The notes beneath the pieces were generated by a model. The model saw only the letters and a list, made by a program, of their open reading frames with translations, did not search any database and had not been told where the DNA came from. 64,000 nucleotides of DNA, taken from assembly GCF_002261185.1 (NCBI RefSeq), contig NZ_NEVQ01000003.1, forward strand, positions 1 through 64,000. The letters are read 5' to 3'. The stretch is from Bordetella genomosp. 4 (GTDB lineage Bacteria; Pseudomonadota; Gammaproteobacteria; Burkholderiales; Burkholderiaceae_B). Below are positions 9,042 through 17,270 of this stretch, one piece after another. The translations under genes and the position numbers were made by a program. Position 1 is the first letter of the stretch, and the number at the start of each line of letters is the position of its first letter.

Positions 9042-9067
9042 CGCCTAATCGAAATCGATCAGGCGCT
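9042..9067 (+). terminator. Possible hairpin terminator after ansB
   Basis: GCGCCTAATCG and CGATCAGGCGC can pair with one mismatch around a four-base loop, 31 bases after the asparaginase stop. There is no T tract, so it may stabilise the transcript end rather than terminate transcription by itself. Confidence 0.35.
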
Positions 9068-9099
9068 GCCACTGCCACTGGGGATCGTTCCTAACCCAG

Positions 9100-9312
9100 T
9101 CACGCCTGGGGTTGAGGCGCCTTACCAGGTTCATTCGGACGGACAGGACGCTTTGGTTCGTGCCGAAATGGATCGGGAGCGTCGCCCGGAACAGGCTGCT
9201 GACGTCCGGGGGCGTTCTTCCCTGGGAGATCGCCGGGGAACTGATCCCGGTTGCCCGACTCCGGACGGCCGGGCTGGCCGTTCTGATCTACGCTTTGCTG
9301 ACTCATATGCAT
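9100..9312 (-). CDS. Small Pro/Gly-rich hydrophilic protein
   Basis: The 70-residue peptide starts MHMSQQSVDQNGQPGRPESG and is dominated by Pro, Gly, Gln and charged residues, with no membrane segment; it is probably disordered. An AAGGAAA ribosome site lies six bases before the ATG at 9312, supporting this start. It is divergent from the PAS-LuxR regulator, and the 19-bp inverted repeat between them could serve both. I do not recognise a family with a known function. Its company (CsbD, entericidin) suggests a stress-induced role, but that is inference. Confidence 0.55.
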   Translation of the reverse strand: MHMSQQSVDQNGQPGRPESGNRDQFPGDLPGKNAPGRQQPVPGDAPDPFRHEPKRPVRPNEPGKAPQPQA

Positions 9313-9396
9313 GGATATTTCCTTTTGATTGTAGGAAGCAGCATGACGCTGCATCCACATCCTAAATATCCAGCGGCAAGCTAGATAGATCGCGTC

Positions 9397-9415
9397 ATAC
9401 TGATTTTTCTAGTAC
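9397..9415. promoter_or_regulatory. 19-bp inverted repeat before the PAS-LuxR gene
   Basis: ATACTG and TAGTAC are arranged as an inverted repeat with a 7-base AT-rich spacer, 56 bases upstream of the LuxR-type gene. The same architecture (ATACTA-N7-TAGTAT) recurs at 10978-10996 before csbD. A two-fold symmetric site of about 19-20 bp fits a LuxR-type dimer, so autoregulation is likely. Confidence 0.55.
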
Positions 9416-9470
9416 TTTTGGCTCACCGATCCTGCTGGCATTCGACTACCAATCTCATAAAAGGGACGAG

Positions 9471-10973
9471 ATGCAACAGTTGTCCACCGTCTTCACCACC
9501 GAACGCCGTCATCTTCTGGAAATCATCGATGGATTGGTGGAGGGCATTATCCTGCTGGACATGAACCGGCATATCGCCTGGGCCAATGACACCGCCTTGT
9601 CCATGCATGGCGTGGCCAATCTTTCCGATCTGGGCGGTACGGCTTCCGGTTATCGCAAGAACTATAAGCTGCGATATCGTAATCAGCGCAAATTGCTGGC
9701 CCGCCAATATCCCATGTACCGAGCGTTGGCCGGAGAGTCGTTTAACGATATCGTCGTGGAAGTCACCAGCGTGCGCGATTCGGATTTCTATCGAATCCAT
9801 CAAGCCAGGAATCTCGTGCTCAGCGATGCACAAGGCAATCCCGAGGGCATTGTGCTGGTGCTGCTGGACGTCACCGAGCGCTACAGCGCCGAAGAACGCT
9901 TCGAGAAGACCTTCAACACCAACCCCGCTCCGGCAATCATCTGTTCGCTGGAGGACATGCGTTACGTCAAGGTCAATCAGGGCTTTCTGCAGATGACGGG
10001 TTACGAGCGTCAGAACGTCCTGGATCATCCCTTTGATGAGATCGACATACTCGGTAATTCGCCACAGCGAGAGAGCGCCGAAGAACGGCTGAAGGAGCGG
10101 CGGACCATCTCGCAAATGGAAACCTGCATACCGCTGCCGGACGGCACCGACAAACTGGTGGTCGTAGCCGGCCAGCCCATAGAGGTCGGCGATGCTGAAT
10201 GCATGCTTTTTACGTTCAACGATCTGGAGCCGCGGCGCAAAGCGGAAAACGCACTGCGCTATAGCGAGGAGCGTTTTTCGAAAGCGTTCCGGTTAGCACC
10301 TGTGCCCATGGTGCTGAGCACGCCTGCAGGCGATGTATTGGAGGTCAATGACGCGTTCGTCGAGACGACAGGTTATACGTTAAACGCTCTGAGCGGGAAT
10401 AAGGCATTAGCTGATCTGTGTGTGGAATCGGGCGTCTACGACGAGACGATGACCAAGCTAGAGGAGGGCGCAGGGGTTAGAAGCCGGGAGTTCAAACTAA
10501 GCACGCAAGACGGACAAGTACTGGACTGCCTGCTGTCAGCCGAACCTGTTGTTATCCAGGACCAACCCTGCATTCTGACCGTGATTCAGGACATCACTGA
10601 GCGCAAGCGCAGCGAGACCGAACTGATGGCTGCTATCGAAGCCGTCATGCAGGATACTTCCTGGTTCAGTCAGACGGTGATCGAGAAACTGGCCCAGATC
10701 CGCCAGCCTCAAGGTGCCCCCAAGGCCGATGCCCAACTGGCCGACCTCACGCCGCGTGAACGCGAAATACTTGGTCTGATGTGTCAGGGTCTGAGCGATC
10801 CCGATATTGCGCAGCACCTGAACGTGTCCCGTCATACGGTGCGCAATCATGTTGCGTCGCTGTATAGCAAGCTTCAGGTTCACCGGCGCAGTGCTGCAAT
10901 TGTCTGGGCACGTGAACGCGGCATTGTGGGATATGAAAAGCCGCAGCGCGTCCGGCGAAAAGCCGGCCGGTAG
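9471..10973 (+). CDS. Three-PAS sensor regulator with LuxR-type helix-turn-helix
   Basis: The 500-residue cytoplasmic protein has three PAS modules at about residues 12-135, 145-255 and 265-380. The first ends in VLLDVTERYS and the third in VIQDITERKR, the usual PAC-type ends. A LuxR/FixJ output domain follows from about residue 426 (LTPREREILGLMCQGLSDPD, then HTVRNHVASLYSKL). No kinase or receiver domain is present, so this is a one-component sensor-regulator; no ligand or cofactor is evident. The shared inverted repeats at 9397 and 10978 suggest it controls itself and the downstream csbD and entericidin genes. Confidence 0.85.
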   Translation: MQQLSTVFTTERRHLLEIIDGLVEGIILLDMNRHIAWANDTALSMHGVANLSDLGGTASGYRKNYKLRYRNQRKLLARQYPMYRALAGESFNDIVVEVTSVRDSDFYRIHQARNLVLSDAQGNPEGIVLVLLDVTERYSAEERFEKTFNTNPAPAIICSLEDMRYVKVNQGFLQMTGYERQNVLDHPFDEIDILGNSPQRESAEERLKERRTISQMETCIPLPDGTDKLVVVAGQPIEVGDAECMLFTFNDLEPRRKAENALRYSEERFSKAFRLAPVPMVLSTPAGDVLEVNDAFVETTGYTLNALSGNKALADLCVESGVYDETMTKLEEGAGVRSREFKLSTQDGQVLDCLLSAEPVVIQDQPCILTVIQDITERKRSETELMAAIEAVMQDTSWFSQTVIEKLAQIRQPQGAPKADAQLADLTPREREILGLMCQGLSDPDIAQHLNVSRHTVRNHVASLYSKLQVHRRSAAIVWARERGIVGYEKPQRVRRKAGR

Positions 10974-10977
10974 TTTG

Positions 10978-10996
10978 ATACTAGAAAAAATAGTAT
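10978..10996. promoter_or_regulatory. 19-bp inverted repeat before csbD
   Basis: ATACTA-GAAAAAA-TAGTAT is a perfect 6-bp inverted repeat with a 7-base spacer, the same design as the site before the PAS-LuxR gene. It starts just after the stop of that gene and lies 108 bases upstream of csbD. It is a candidate binding site for the LuxR-type regulator. Confidence 0.55.
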
Positions 10997-11104
10997 TTCC
11001 GTCGCTTTTTAGGTCTGATAGTGCTTTTTATAGTGCAGCCATCCGGAATCGCTTCGCAGAGGTGCTGCCGGGTACTTCTTCAATGCACGAATAGGGAGAC
11101 CGTT

Positions 11105-11293
11105 ATGGATAACGATCGCATCAAAGGCGCAGCCAAGGAAGTCAAAGGCAATATCAAGGAAGCTGTAGGCAAGGTGACTGGCAATCGCCAGACCGAGGCT
11201 GAAGGTAAGGTTGAAAAGACCGTCGGTAAAGTTCAGCGCAATGTCGGCGAAGCCAAGGACGAGGTTCGCGACGCACTCAAAGGAAAACAGTAA
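11105..11293 (+). CDS. CsbD-family stress protein
   Basis: The 62-residue protein reads MDNDRIKGAAKEVKGNIKE and then repeats GKVTGN and GKVEKTVGKVQ patterns, the hallmark of the CsbD family (helical, highly charged, about 60-70 residues). An AGGGAG ribosome site lies just before the ATG. CsbD proteins are induced by general stress in many bacteria; their molecular function is unknown. It is followed 59 bases later by an entericidin-type lipoprotein, and the pair ends at a strong terminator, so they probably form one transcript. Confidence 0.9.
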   Translation: MDNDRIKGAAKEVKGNIKEAVGKVTGNRQTEAEGKVEKTVGKVQRNVGEAKDEVRDALKGKQ

Positions 11294-11352
11294 TCAAGCG
11301 CGAAGCCGATGACGCGTTCAGGCAAATAATCTGGATTCGAAAAGGACACACC

Positions 11353-11484
11353 ATGAGAAGCAAAACATTGGTCGTTGCGATGACACTGCTGCTAACGGGT
11401 TTGATGGCCGGTTGCAACACCATGCACGGAGCAGGCAAGGATATCGAGCGTGGTGGTGAAAAGATCCAGGAGCAGGCCCGATAA
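11353..11484 (+). CDS. Entericidin-family small lipoprotein
   Basis: The 43-residue peptide starts MRSKTLVVAMTLLLTGLMAG and has a lipobox (LMAGC) at Cys21. The mature part, CNTMHGAGKDIERGGEKIQE, is the typical entericidin A/B form. It should be lipid-anchored in the envelope. Entericidins are linked to stress and stationary phase in enterobacteria. It lies between csbD and a Rho-independent terminator. Confidence 0.88.
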   Translation: MRSKTLVVAMTLLLTGLMAGCNTMHGAGKDIERGGEKIQEQAR

Positions 11485-11509
11485 GGGGGCACTTGCAAGC
11501 TAGAGCTGC

Positions 11510-11539
11510 GACCCACTCATTGGGAGTGGGTCGTTTTTT
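11510..11539 (+). terminator. Rho-independent terminator after csbD-entericidin
   Basis: GACCCACTC and GAGTGGGTC form a perfect 9-bp stem with a five-base loop, followed by G and six T. It ends the plus-strand transcript and overlaps the last bases of the convergent LysR gene. Confidence 0.9.
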
Positions 11540-12455
11540 AAATTCGTCCAGTAAAGAGCGGCAAGCGCGACTCGATACGGCGCAACAATTCGGCGGCCGC
11601 GGTCGACAGCGGCCGGCCCAATCGCACCATCAGCTGCATCTCGGCCTGATGCATTACGGGGTGATCGATGGGCACCAATACCAATGATCCATTGGCCACG
11701 TCATGTGTGACGCCGAGGTCGGCCATTAGCACGACGCCCGCGCCACTTAAGGCATAGTGCCGCAGCACGCCCAGCGAATTCGTCGTCAAGGCGGGCGATA
11801 TATGAATCTTCTCGGTGAATTCCAGCATGTCGACCATGCGCCGCAGGCCGTAAGGCGCCGTCATCAGAGCCAAGGGATGCTGTAGCAGTTCCTTGATCGA
11901 GATCGCTCTGCGACGCCGTGCGAGCGGATGATCGGCACGTACCAACGCGCCCACGGGGATACGCTGCTTTGCGCGTACTCGTACTTCGGGATGTTGCGGT
12001 GGATTGAACGCAAGGCCGATGTGTACACGATCGCTGCGTACGGCTTCCACCACCTCGTCGACCGATGCAGTGTTGATACCTATGCGTATATCCGGAAACT
12101 CCTGACAATAGGGTGCCAACGCATGCGTCATCAACGCTTCTATCATGCCTTCACTGAGGCTGATCTCGATACGCCCGCGCCGCATGCCCCGCAGCGCTTG
12201 CAGCCGGTCTTCCAAGTGCTCGTGCTGGGCACGATAGCCTCTCAGGAATTCCTCCAGCATCTCGGCAGCTTCAGTAGGCGTCAATCCGCGTGCTCGGCGC
12301 TCGAACAGCGGCAGGCCGACCTCTTTCTCCAGTAATTGGATCTGTCTGCTGATCACGGACGGTGACATATCCAGCTTCTCTGCGGCGCCACGTATTGATC
12401 CGCAGACGATGACTTCGTGCATGTAGCGCAAACGCGCCTGATTCAATTCGTTCAT
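11538..12455 (-). CDS. LysR-family transcriptional regulator
   Basis: The 305-residue protein has the N-terminal LysR helix-turn-helix (GSIRGAAEKLDMSPSVISRQ, then LLEKEVGLPLFERRARGLTPT). A periplasmic-binding-like effector domain follows from about residue 92. It is divergent from an MFS transporter and an MlrC-type hydrolase across 178 bases, the classic setting for LysR control of a catabolic operon. The effector is unknown, probably the transported substrate or its product. Confidence 0.9.
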   Translation of the reverse strand: MNELNQARLRYMHEVIVCGSIRGAAEKLDMSPSVISRQIQLLEKEVGLPLFERRARGLTPTEAAEMLEEFLRGYRAQHEHLEDRLQALRGMRRGRIEISLSEGMIEALMTHALAPYCQEFPDIRIGINTASVDEVVEAVRSDRVHIGLAFNPPQHPEVRVRAKQRIPVGALVRADHPLARRRRAISIKELLQHPLALMTAPYGLRRMVDMLEFTEKIHISPALTTNSLGVLRHYALSGAGVVLMADLGVTHDVANGSLVLVPIDHPVMHQAEMQLMVRLGRPLSTAAAELLRRIESRLPLFTGRI

Positions 12456-12633
12456 TGGGCTCGCCTGCCGACGTCTAACGCCTGTTGTTTGCCGCCAGGT
12501 ACCGCCGCAGCACGATCGTTGCCTAAAAGCGAACGATAAGTGATAACTAGTTCATTGTCTACAACACTAGCGTCTGCGAAGATCGCGCCTGGAACCTGCA
12601 CGACTATTACCACAATACATAGGGAAAACTCGC
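12456..12633. promoter_or_regulatory. Divergent promoter region between LysR and the MFS/MlrC operon
   Basis: This AT-richer stretch contains the perfect 8-bp palindrome AACTAGTT at 12545-12552, and CACTAG recurs at about 12565. It is a reasonable place for the LysR recognition site serving both directions. AGGGAAA just before 12634 is the ribosome site of the MFS gene. Confidence 0.4.
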
Positions 12634-13947
12634 ATGAATCACGGCGCCTCTTTGCCAGCAACCCGCGACGCATATGCGTCTGCGGACCTATCTTCCATCT
12701 ATCGCAAGATCAACTGGCGCCTGTTGCCGCTACTCGTTCTCTGCTACACCTTTGCCTATCTGGATCGCGTCAACATCGGCTTCGCCAAGCTGCAGATGCA
12801 GGCCGACGTCGGCATTTCCGATGCGGTATATGGACTGGGCGCGGGTATCTTCTTTCTGGGATACGTGTTGTTCGAGGTGCCCAGCAATCTGCTGCTGGTG
12901 CGCATCGGCGCGCGCAAAACGATCTGCCGCATCATGATTCTGTGGGGGCTGACCTCGGCCAGCATGCTGTTCGTGCAGGGCGAGTACAGCTTTTACGCGC
13001 TGCGCTTTCTGCTGGGCGTATTCGAGGCCGGCTTCGCACCTGGCATGATCTTCTTCCTGACCTATTGGTACTCTACCCGGCGCATGGCGGGCGTCATGGC
13101 AGTAGTGATGTGTGCCGGCCCGCTTGGTGGCATGCTGGGTGGACCGGTGTCCGCCTGGATCATGACGCGCTTTAGCGGTGCGCACGGCCTAGACGGCTGG
13201 CAATGGATGTTTCTGCTGGAGGGCCTGCCCTGCGTGCTGTTGGGTATCGTGGCTTTTATATGCCTGGCTGACAAGCCGGAAAAAGCCCGCTGGCTGTCGC
13301 CACAAGAACGTGAATTGCTGGCGGCCGACCTGCAGACGAGGCAGGCCGCACACGCGACGCATGCCTTCAAGGACGTGCTGAAAGATCCCGGCATCTATGC
13401 ACTGGCCATCCCGTATTTCTGCCTCATCAGCGGCTTGTACGCGGTCAGTTTCTGGTTGCCGACTTTGTTGCAGCAGTCGGGCCTGCGCGACACCATGGAG
13501 ATCGGCATCTGGTCGGCAATCCCGTACATCGCTGCCATTGCGGCCATGTTCGTCCTGTCGCGCCACTCGGACAGGACGAACGAGCGGCGTTGGCATGTGA
13601 CTGCACCAGCCATTCTCGCTGGCGTCCTGCTCGTCGGCGCGCTGTCGGTACCCGATCATTTTCTATTGTCGATGACGATGCTGGCGTTAGCCACGGCCCT
13701 GATGTGGGCTGCGTACACCGTATTCTGGGCGATCCCATCGCAACACTTGAAAGGCCCGGCAGCGGCAGGCGGCATTGCGCTGATCAACAGCATAGGCCTG
13801 TTGGGCGGTTTCGCCAGCCCCTCATTGATAGGCTGGATCAAAACGTCGACACAGTCGCTGAACGCGGGTTTATACGTCATTGCCGCACTACTTGTCGTCG
13901 GCGTCCTGCCCATACTGTTTACCCGCCACGCGCGCACGCAAGGATGA
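12634..13947 (+). CDS. Major facilitator transporter, anion:cation symporter type
   Basis: The 437-residue protein has twelve predicted membrane helices. The N-terminal pattern (CYTFAYLDRVNIGFAKLQM, then VLFEVPSNLLLVRIGAR) is characteristic of the ACS branch of MFS symporters, which import organic acids such as tartrate, glucarate and hydroxyphenylacetates. The central cytoplasmic loop carries the usual DKPEKARWLSPQE motif. It overlaps the MlrC gene by four bases (ATGA), so transport and hydrolysis are co-expressed. Substrate is not deducible. Confidence 0.9.
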   Translation: MNHGASLPATRDAYASADLSSIYRKINWRLLPLLVLCYTFAYLDRVNIGFAKLQMQADVGISDAVYGLGAGIFFLGYVLFEVPSNLLLVRIGARKTICRIMILWGLTSASMLFVQGEYSFYALRFLLGVFEAGFAPGMIFFLTYWYSTRRMAGVMAVVMCAGPLGGMLGGPVSAWIMTRFSGAHGLDGWQWMFLLEGLPCVLLGIVAFICLADKPEKARWLSPQERELLAADLQTRQAAHATHAFKDVLKDPGIYALAIPYFCLISGLYAVSFWLPTLLQQSGLRDTMEIGIWSAIPYIAAIAAMFVLSRHSDRTNERRWHVTAPAILAGVLLVGALSVPDHFLLSMTMLALATALMWAAYTVFWAIPSQHLKGPAAAGGIALINSIGLLGGFASPSLIGWIKTSTQSLNAGLYVIAALLVVGVLPILFTRHARTQG

Positions 13948-15497
13948 ACACTGCCATGAAAATTCTAGTCGCCGGTTTTCAACACGAGACCAACACCTTC
14001 GCGCCTACGCAGACCGACTATGTAAACTTCGAGCGCGGCGAAGGCTTTCCCGCCATGACGCGGGGCGCGGATTTGCTGGCTTTCGCCGATATCAACATAC
14101 CGGCGGGAGGCTTCATCCGCGCCGCGCAAGCCGCCGGGCACCAGCTCGAACCGGTCATCTGGACCGCCGCCAGTCCCGCGGCACACGTCACGCGGCAAGC
14201 CTATGAACGTATTGCGGCCGAGATTATCGATGCCGCGGGCCATCGCGAGTACGATGCGATTTACCTGGACTTGCACGGCGCCATGGTCACCGTCGACGCC
14301 GATGACGGCGAGGGAGAACTGCTGTCGCGCCTGCGCGCCCGCGTTGGCAACCGCGTGCCGATCGTGGCCAGCCTGGACCTGCATGCCAACGTGACAACGG
14401 CAATGTTGCGTCACGCGAGTGGCATGACTGCCTTTCGCACCTATCCGCATGTGGACATGGCCGACACGGGCGCTCGCGCGTATCGGTTGCTCGAAGATCT
14501 ATTGCAGCCGGACAGCACGTTGCACACGCGGTCGTTGCGCTTGCCATTCTTGATCCCGATCAATGGAATGTGCTCCATGCTGGAGCCTGCAAAATCCATC
14601 TACGCCACGCTGGCATCGCTGGAAGACCGGTTCGGCCTGGCATCTCTGTCATTCTCTCCAGGTTTCCCAGCGGCGGACTTTCCCGAATGCGGGCCAGTAG
14701 TGTGGGGACATGGTCGAGATCTCGAGGCGGTAGAGCAGGCCGTGCAAGCATTGTATGACGCCGTGCTGCAGGCCGAACCGCTATGGGCCGTTCCGTTTCT
14801 CGAGCCGTCGGAGGCCGTACGCCAAGCCCAGGTCTTGGCGCGGGATGCGGACCGGCCGGTAGTCATCGCCGACACGCAGGACAATCCGGGAGCAGGAGGC
14901 GACTCGAACACCACAGGCATGCTGCGTGCGCTGATCGAAGCCGATGCGCAAGGTGCTGCGCTGGGCCTGCTGTGGGATCCGCAAGCCGTACAGCAGGCAG
15001 TGCAGGCGGGAGTAGGCAACCGGGTCACCCTGTCTCTGGGTGGCAAGTCGCGCATACCTGGAGACGAGCCCGTGAATGCGGAGTTCGACGTCGAGTACAT
15101 TGGCGACGGCAAATGCCGTTTCGACGGTCCCATGATGCACGGCGTCCAAGCCGACGTAGGGCCGGTCGCCTGCTTGCGCCTGGGCGGAATCCGCGTGGTG
15201 GTCAGTTCAGGCAAATCACAAATGCTGGACCGGAATCTATTCCGTACGGGTAATGTGCAACCGGAACAGATGAAAATTCTGGTGGTGAAAAGCTCGGTGC
15301 ATTTCCGCGCCGATTTCCAGCCTATCGCTCAGGATATCTTGGTAGCGAAAGCGCCTGGCCCCATGAAGGCCGACAGTGCGGACTTGCCCTGGATGCGCTT
15401 GGCGCCAGGAATGCGCATGCGCCCGATGGGCGAGCCATTTGCGCCGCCATCTGCAAACGCTGTCCCAGACCGCGTCACAGGAACGGGGCTCCCATGA
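13944..15497 (+). CDS. M81-family (MlrC-type) metallo-amidohydrolase
   Basis: The 517-residue protein belongs to the microcystinase MlrC family (N-terminal M81 domain plus MlrC C-terminal domain). Putative metal-binding motifs are GFQHETNTFAP near residue 12, YLDLHGAMV and SLDLHANVT, followed by FRTYPHVDMADTG. DNPGAGGDSNTTG in the C-terminal half is also conserved in the family. MlrC proteins cleave peptide or amide bonds with zinc; most bacterial members have unknown natural substrates and are not microcystin degraders. The start overlaps the MFS stop; a second ATG (MKILVAG) four codons in is the alternative. Its role is probably the first cytoplasmic step on the MFS substrate. Confidence 0.85.
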   Translation: MNTAMKILVAGFQHETNTFAPTQTDYVNFERGEGFPAMTRGADLLAFADINIPAGGFIRAAQAAGHQLEPVIWTAASPAAHVTRQAYERIAAEIIDAAGHREYDAIYLDLHGAMVTVDADDGEGELLSRLRARVGNRVPIVASLDLHANVTTAMLRHASGMTAFRTYPHVDMADTGARAYRLLEDLLQPDSTLHTRSLRLPFLIPINGMCSMLEPAKSIYATLASLEDRFGLASLSFSPGFPAADFPECGPVVWGHGRDLEAVEQAVQALYDAVLQAEPLWAVPFLEPSEAVRQAQVLARDADRPVVIADTQDNPGAGGDSNTTGMLRALIEADAQGAALGLLWDPQAVQQAVQAGVGNRVTLSLGGKSRIPGDEPVNAEFDVEYIGDGKCRFDGPMMHGVQADVGPVACLRLGGIRVVVSSGKSQMLDRNLFRTGNVQPEQMKILVVKSSVHFRADFQPIAQDILVAKAPGPMKADSADLPWMRLAPGMRMRPMGEPFAPPSANAVPDRVTGTGLP

Positions 15498-15578
15498 AGA
15501 ACGTGGGGAAGCCTCAGTATTGAATAAGAACCAGCCACTCGTGAACGCTCCACAGGTGGTTGGTTCTGTTCCGCGACT

Positions 15579-15607
15579 GTGTGAAGGGAGGTCACAGTCC
15601 TTCACAC
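15579..15607. other. Perfect 9-bp hairpin between MlrC and a small ORF
   Basis: GTGTGAAGG and CCTTCACAC pair exactly around an 11-base loop. It lies between two convergent genes, so it could end either transcript, but neither side has a T tract. Treat it as a possible terminator or RNA-stabilising hairpin. Confidence 0.4.
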
Positions 15608-15618
15608 TAGGGACGAGA

Positions 15619-15708
15619 TCAGCCCAGCAGGCCGCCGCCCAGCAGGCCGTTCAGCAGATTGTTGACGAGGCCGAGAACAGTACCCAACAAGTTGTTGACG
15701 AGATCCAT
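15619..15708 (-). CDS. 29-residue hydrophobic Leu/Gly/Asn-rich small protein
   Basis: The peptide begins MDLVNNLLGTVLG, repeats as LVNNLLNGLLG and ends GGGLLG. The two halves are clearly related, giving a short amphipathic or membrane-seeking helix. A strong GGAG ribosome site lies five bases before the ATG, which makes translation likely despite the size. No neighbour on the same strand is close. Possible roles are a small membrane peptide or a type I-like toxin; I see no named family and assign no function. Confidence 0.5.
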   Translation of the reverse strand: MDLVNNLLGTVLGLVNNLLNGLLGGGLLG

Positions 15709-16067
15709 AATGACTCCGTAAATAATGGTCACAACGCGGAAATGCATTGTGATCCTTTGTCATTCTCAGCGAGTGATACAGTTGTTGTCAAGACCGTTCT
15801 TTTCAAGTATTCGCAGTGTGTTTTGAGCTGCGCTAAGGGCTCGCCTTTAATGGGGGAAGCGCATTTCTTTGGTCAAAAGCCGGAAATGACAAGACAGATC
15901 CTGGCTGACGTCCGGGGAACGCAGGGACTCAACGATCCGCTCAAGTGCGGCGACTCGCGCGGTGGCCCGAATCATTGATCGAGTACTATTAGCGCGTTGG
16001 TGGCCAATCTCTGGCCGTCCCCTGTCAGAGCTACCTGTTTCCATCTGTCTCAAGACTGCCGCATCGC
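15709..16067. other. Intergenic region upstream of macA
   Basis: These 359 bases lie between the small ORF start and macA. They must hold the divergent promoters. I see no convincing gene, strong hairpin or named operator. Confidence 0.4.
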
Positions 16068-17270
16068 ATGCCCCACTCGACGACGAAGCCTTTGGGTAAA
16101 AGCAAGAGAAAACGTTATATATGGATCGCGGTGGCCGTGGCAGTGATGCTGTTGCTGGGCAAGATCTTGTTCTTCGGCGCGCCGCCCAAGCCCGATTACG
16201 CCACCGCCGAAGTCAAGGTGGCCGACATGGAAGACAGCGTGCTCGCTTCCGGCACCCTGGAAGCAGTGCGGCAAGTCAGCGTGGGTGCCCAGGTATCGGG
16301 CCAGCTCAAGTCGCTCAAGGTGCAACTGGGCGACGAAGTCCAACAGGGTCAGCTCGTCGCCGAGATCGACGACATGACTCAGCAGAACGATCTGCGCAAC
16401 GCGCAGGCCGCGCTGGCTACTCGCAAGGCCGAACGCCAGGCCAAGCTCGCCACCCTGAAACAGGCTGAACTCGCCTACAAACGCCAGCGCCAGATGCTCG
16501 CCCGCGATGCCAGTTCCCGCGAAGATTTCGAGCAGGCCGAAGCCACTCTGAAAGTGACGCGCGCCGACATCGCGGCCCTGGACGCGCAAATCGCCCAGGC
16601 CGAGATCGAGGTTGACACGGCGCGGGTCAACCTTGGCTACACTCGTATCTCTTCGCCCATGGACGGCAAGGTGGTCGCCATCGTCACTAAGGAAGGCCAG
16701 ACGGTGAACTCGATCCAGATCGCGCCTACCATCATCAAGGTGGCGCAGGTCGACACCATGACGGTGAAGGCGCAGATCTCGGAAGCCGACGTCACGCGCG
16801 TGCGGCCGGGCCAGAAGGTGTACTTCACGATCCTGGGCGAGCCGGACAAACGCCACTATGGCACGCTGCGGGCCATCGAACCGGCGCCCGACTCGATCCA
16901 GCGCGACGAAAGCACCAGTGCCCTCACCGGCGCGGCCTCGAGCGCCAGTGGCACCAGCGCGGCGGTGTACTACAACGGCTTGTTCGACGTACCCAATCCT
17001 GACGAGACGCTCCGTATCTCGATGACGGCGCAAGTCTTCATCGTGCTGGGCGAAGCGGAGCAGACACTGGTCATACCGTCATCGGCATTGGGCAAGCGCG
17101 GCGAGGACGGCCTCTATACCGTGCGGGTGATCGGTCCGGACGACAAACCAGTCGAACGCCAGATCAAAGTGGGCATGAACAACAATGTCAACGCCCAGGT
17201 ACTGGAAGGCCTGGCGGCTGGCGACAAGGTAGTTTCGGCTGAGGCTGCCGCTCCTGCGACGCCGCTATGA
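16068..17270 (+). CDS. macA: MacA-type periplasmic adaptor of a tripartite exporter
   Basis: The 400-residue protein has one N-terminal membrane anchor (residues 17-36, [19 protein letters not shown]). A biotinyl-lipoyl part follows ([16 protein letters not shown]), then a long coiled-coil hairpin around residues 105-185 and beta-barrel and membrane-proximal domains. The lipoyl half-motif [14 protein letters not shown] is typical. It bridges the inner-membrane MacB ATPase to the outer-membrane channel. The stop overlaps the macB start, and the three genes form one operon. Confidence 0.92.
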   Translation: MPHSTTKPLGKSKRKRYIWIAVAVAVMLLLGKILFFGAPPKPDYATAEVKVADMEDSVLASGTLEAVRQVSVGAQVSGQLKSLKVQLGDEVQQGQLVAEIDDMTQQNDLRNAQAALATRKAERQAKLATLKQAELAYKRQRQMLARDASSREDFEQAEATLKVTRADIAALDAQIAQAEIEVDTARVNLGYTRISSPMDGKVVAIVTKEGQTVNSIQIAPTIIKVAQVDTMTVKAQISEADVTRVRPGQKVYFTILGEPDKRHYGTLRAIEPAPDSIQRDESTSALTGAASSASGTSAAVYYNGLFDVPNPDETLRISMTAQVFIVLGEAEQTLVIPSSALGKRGEDGLYTVRVIGPDDKPVERQIKVGMNNNVNAQVLEGLAAGDKVVSAEAAAPATPL

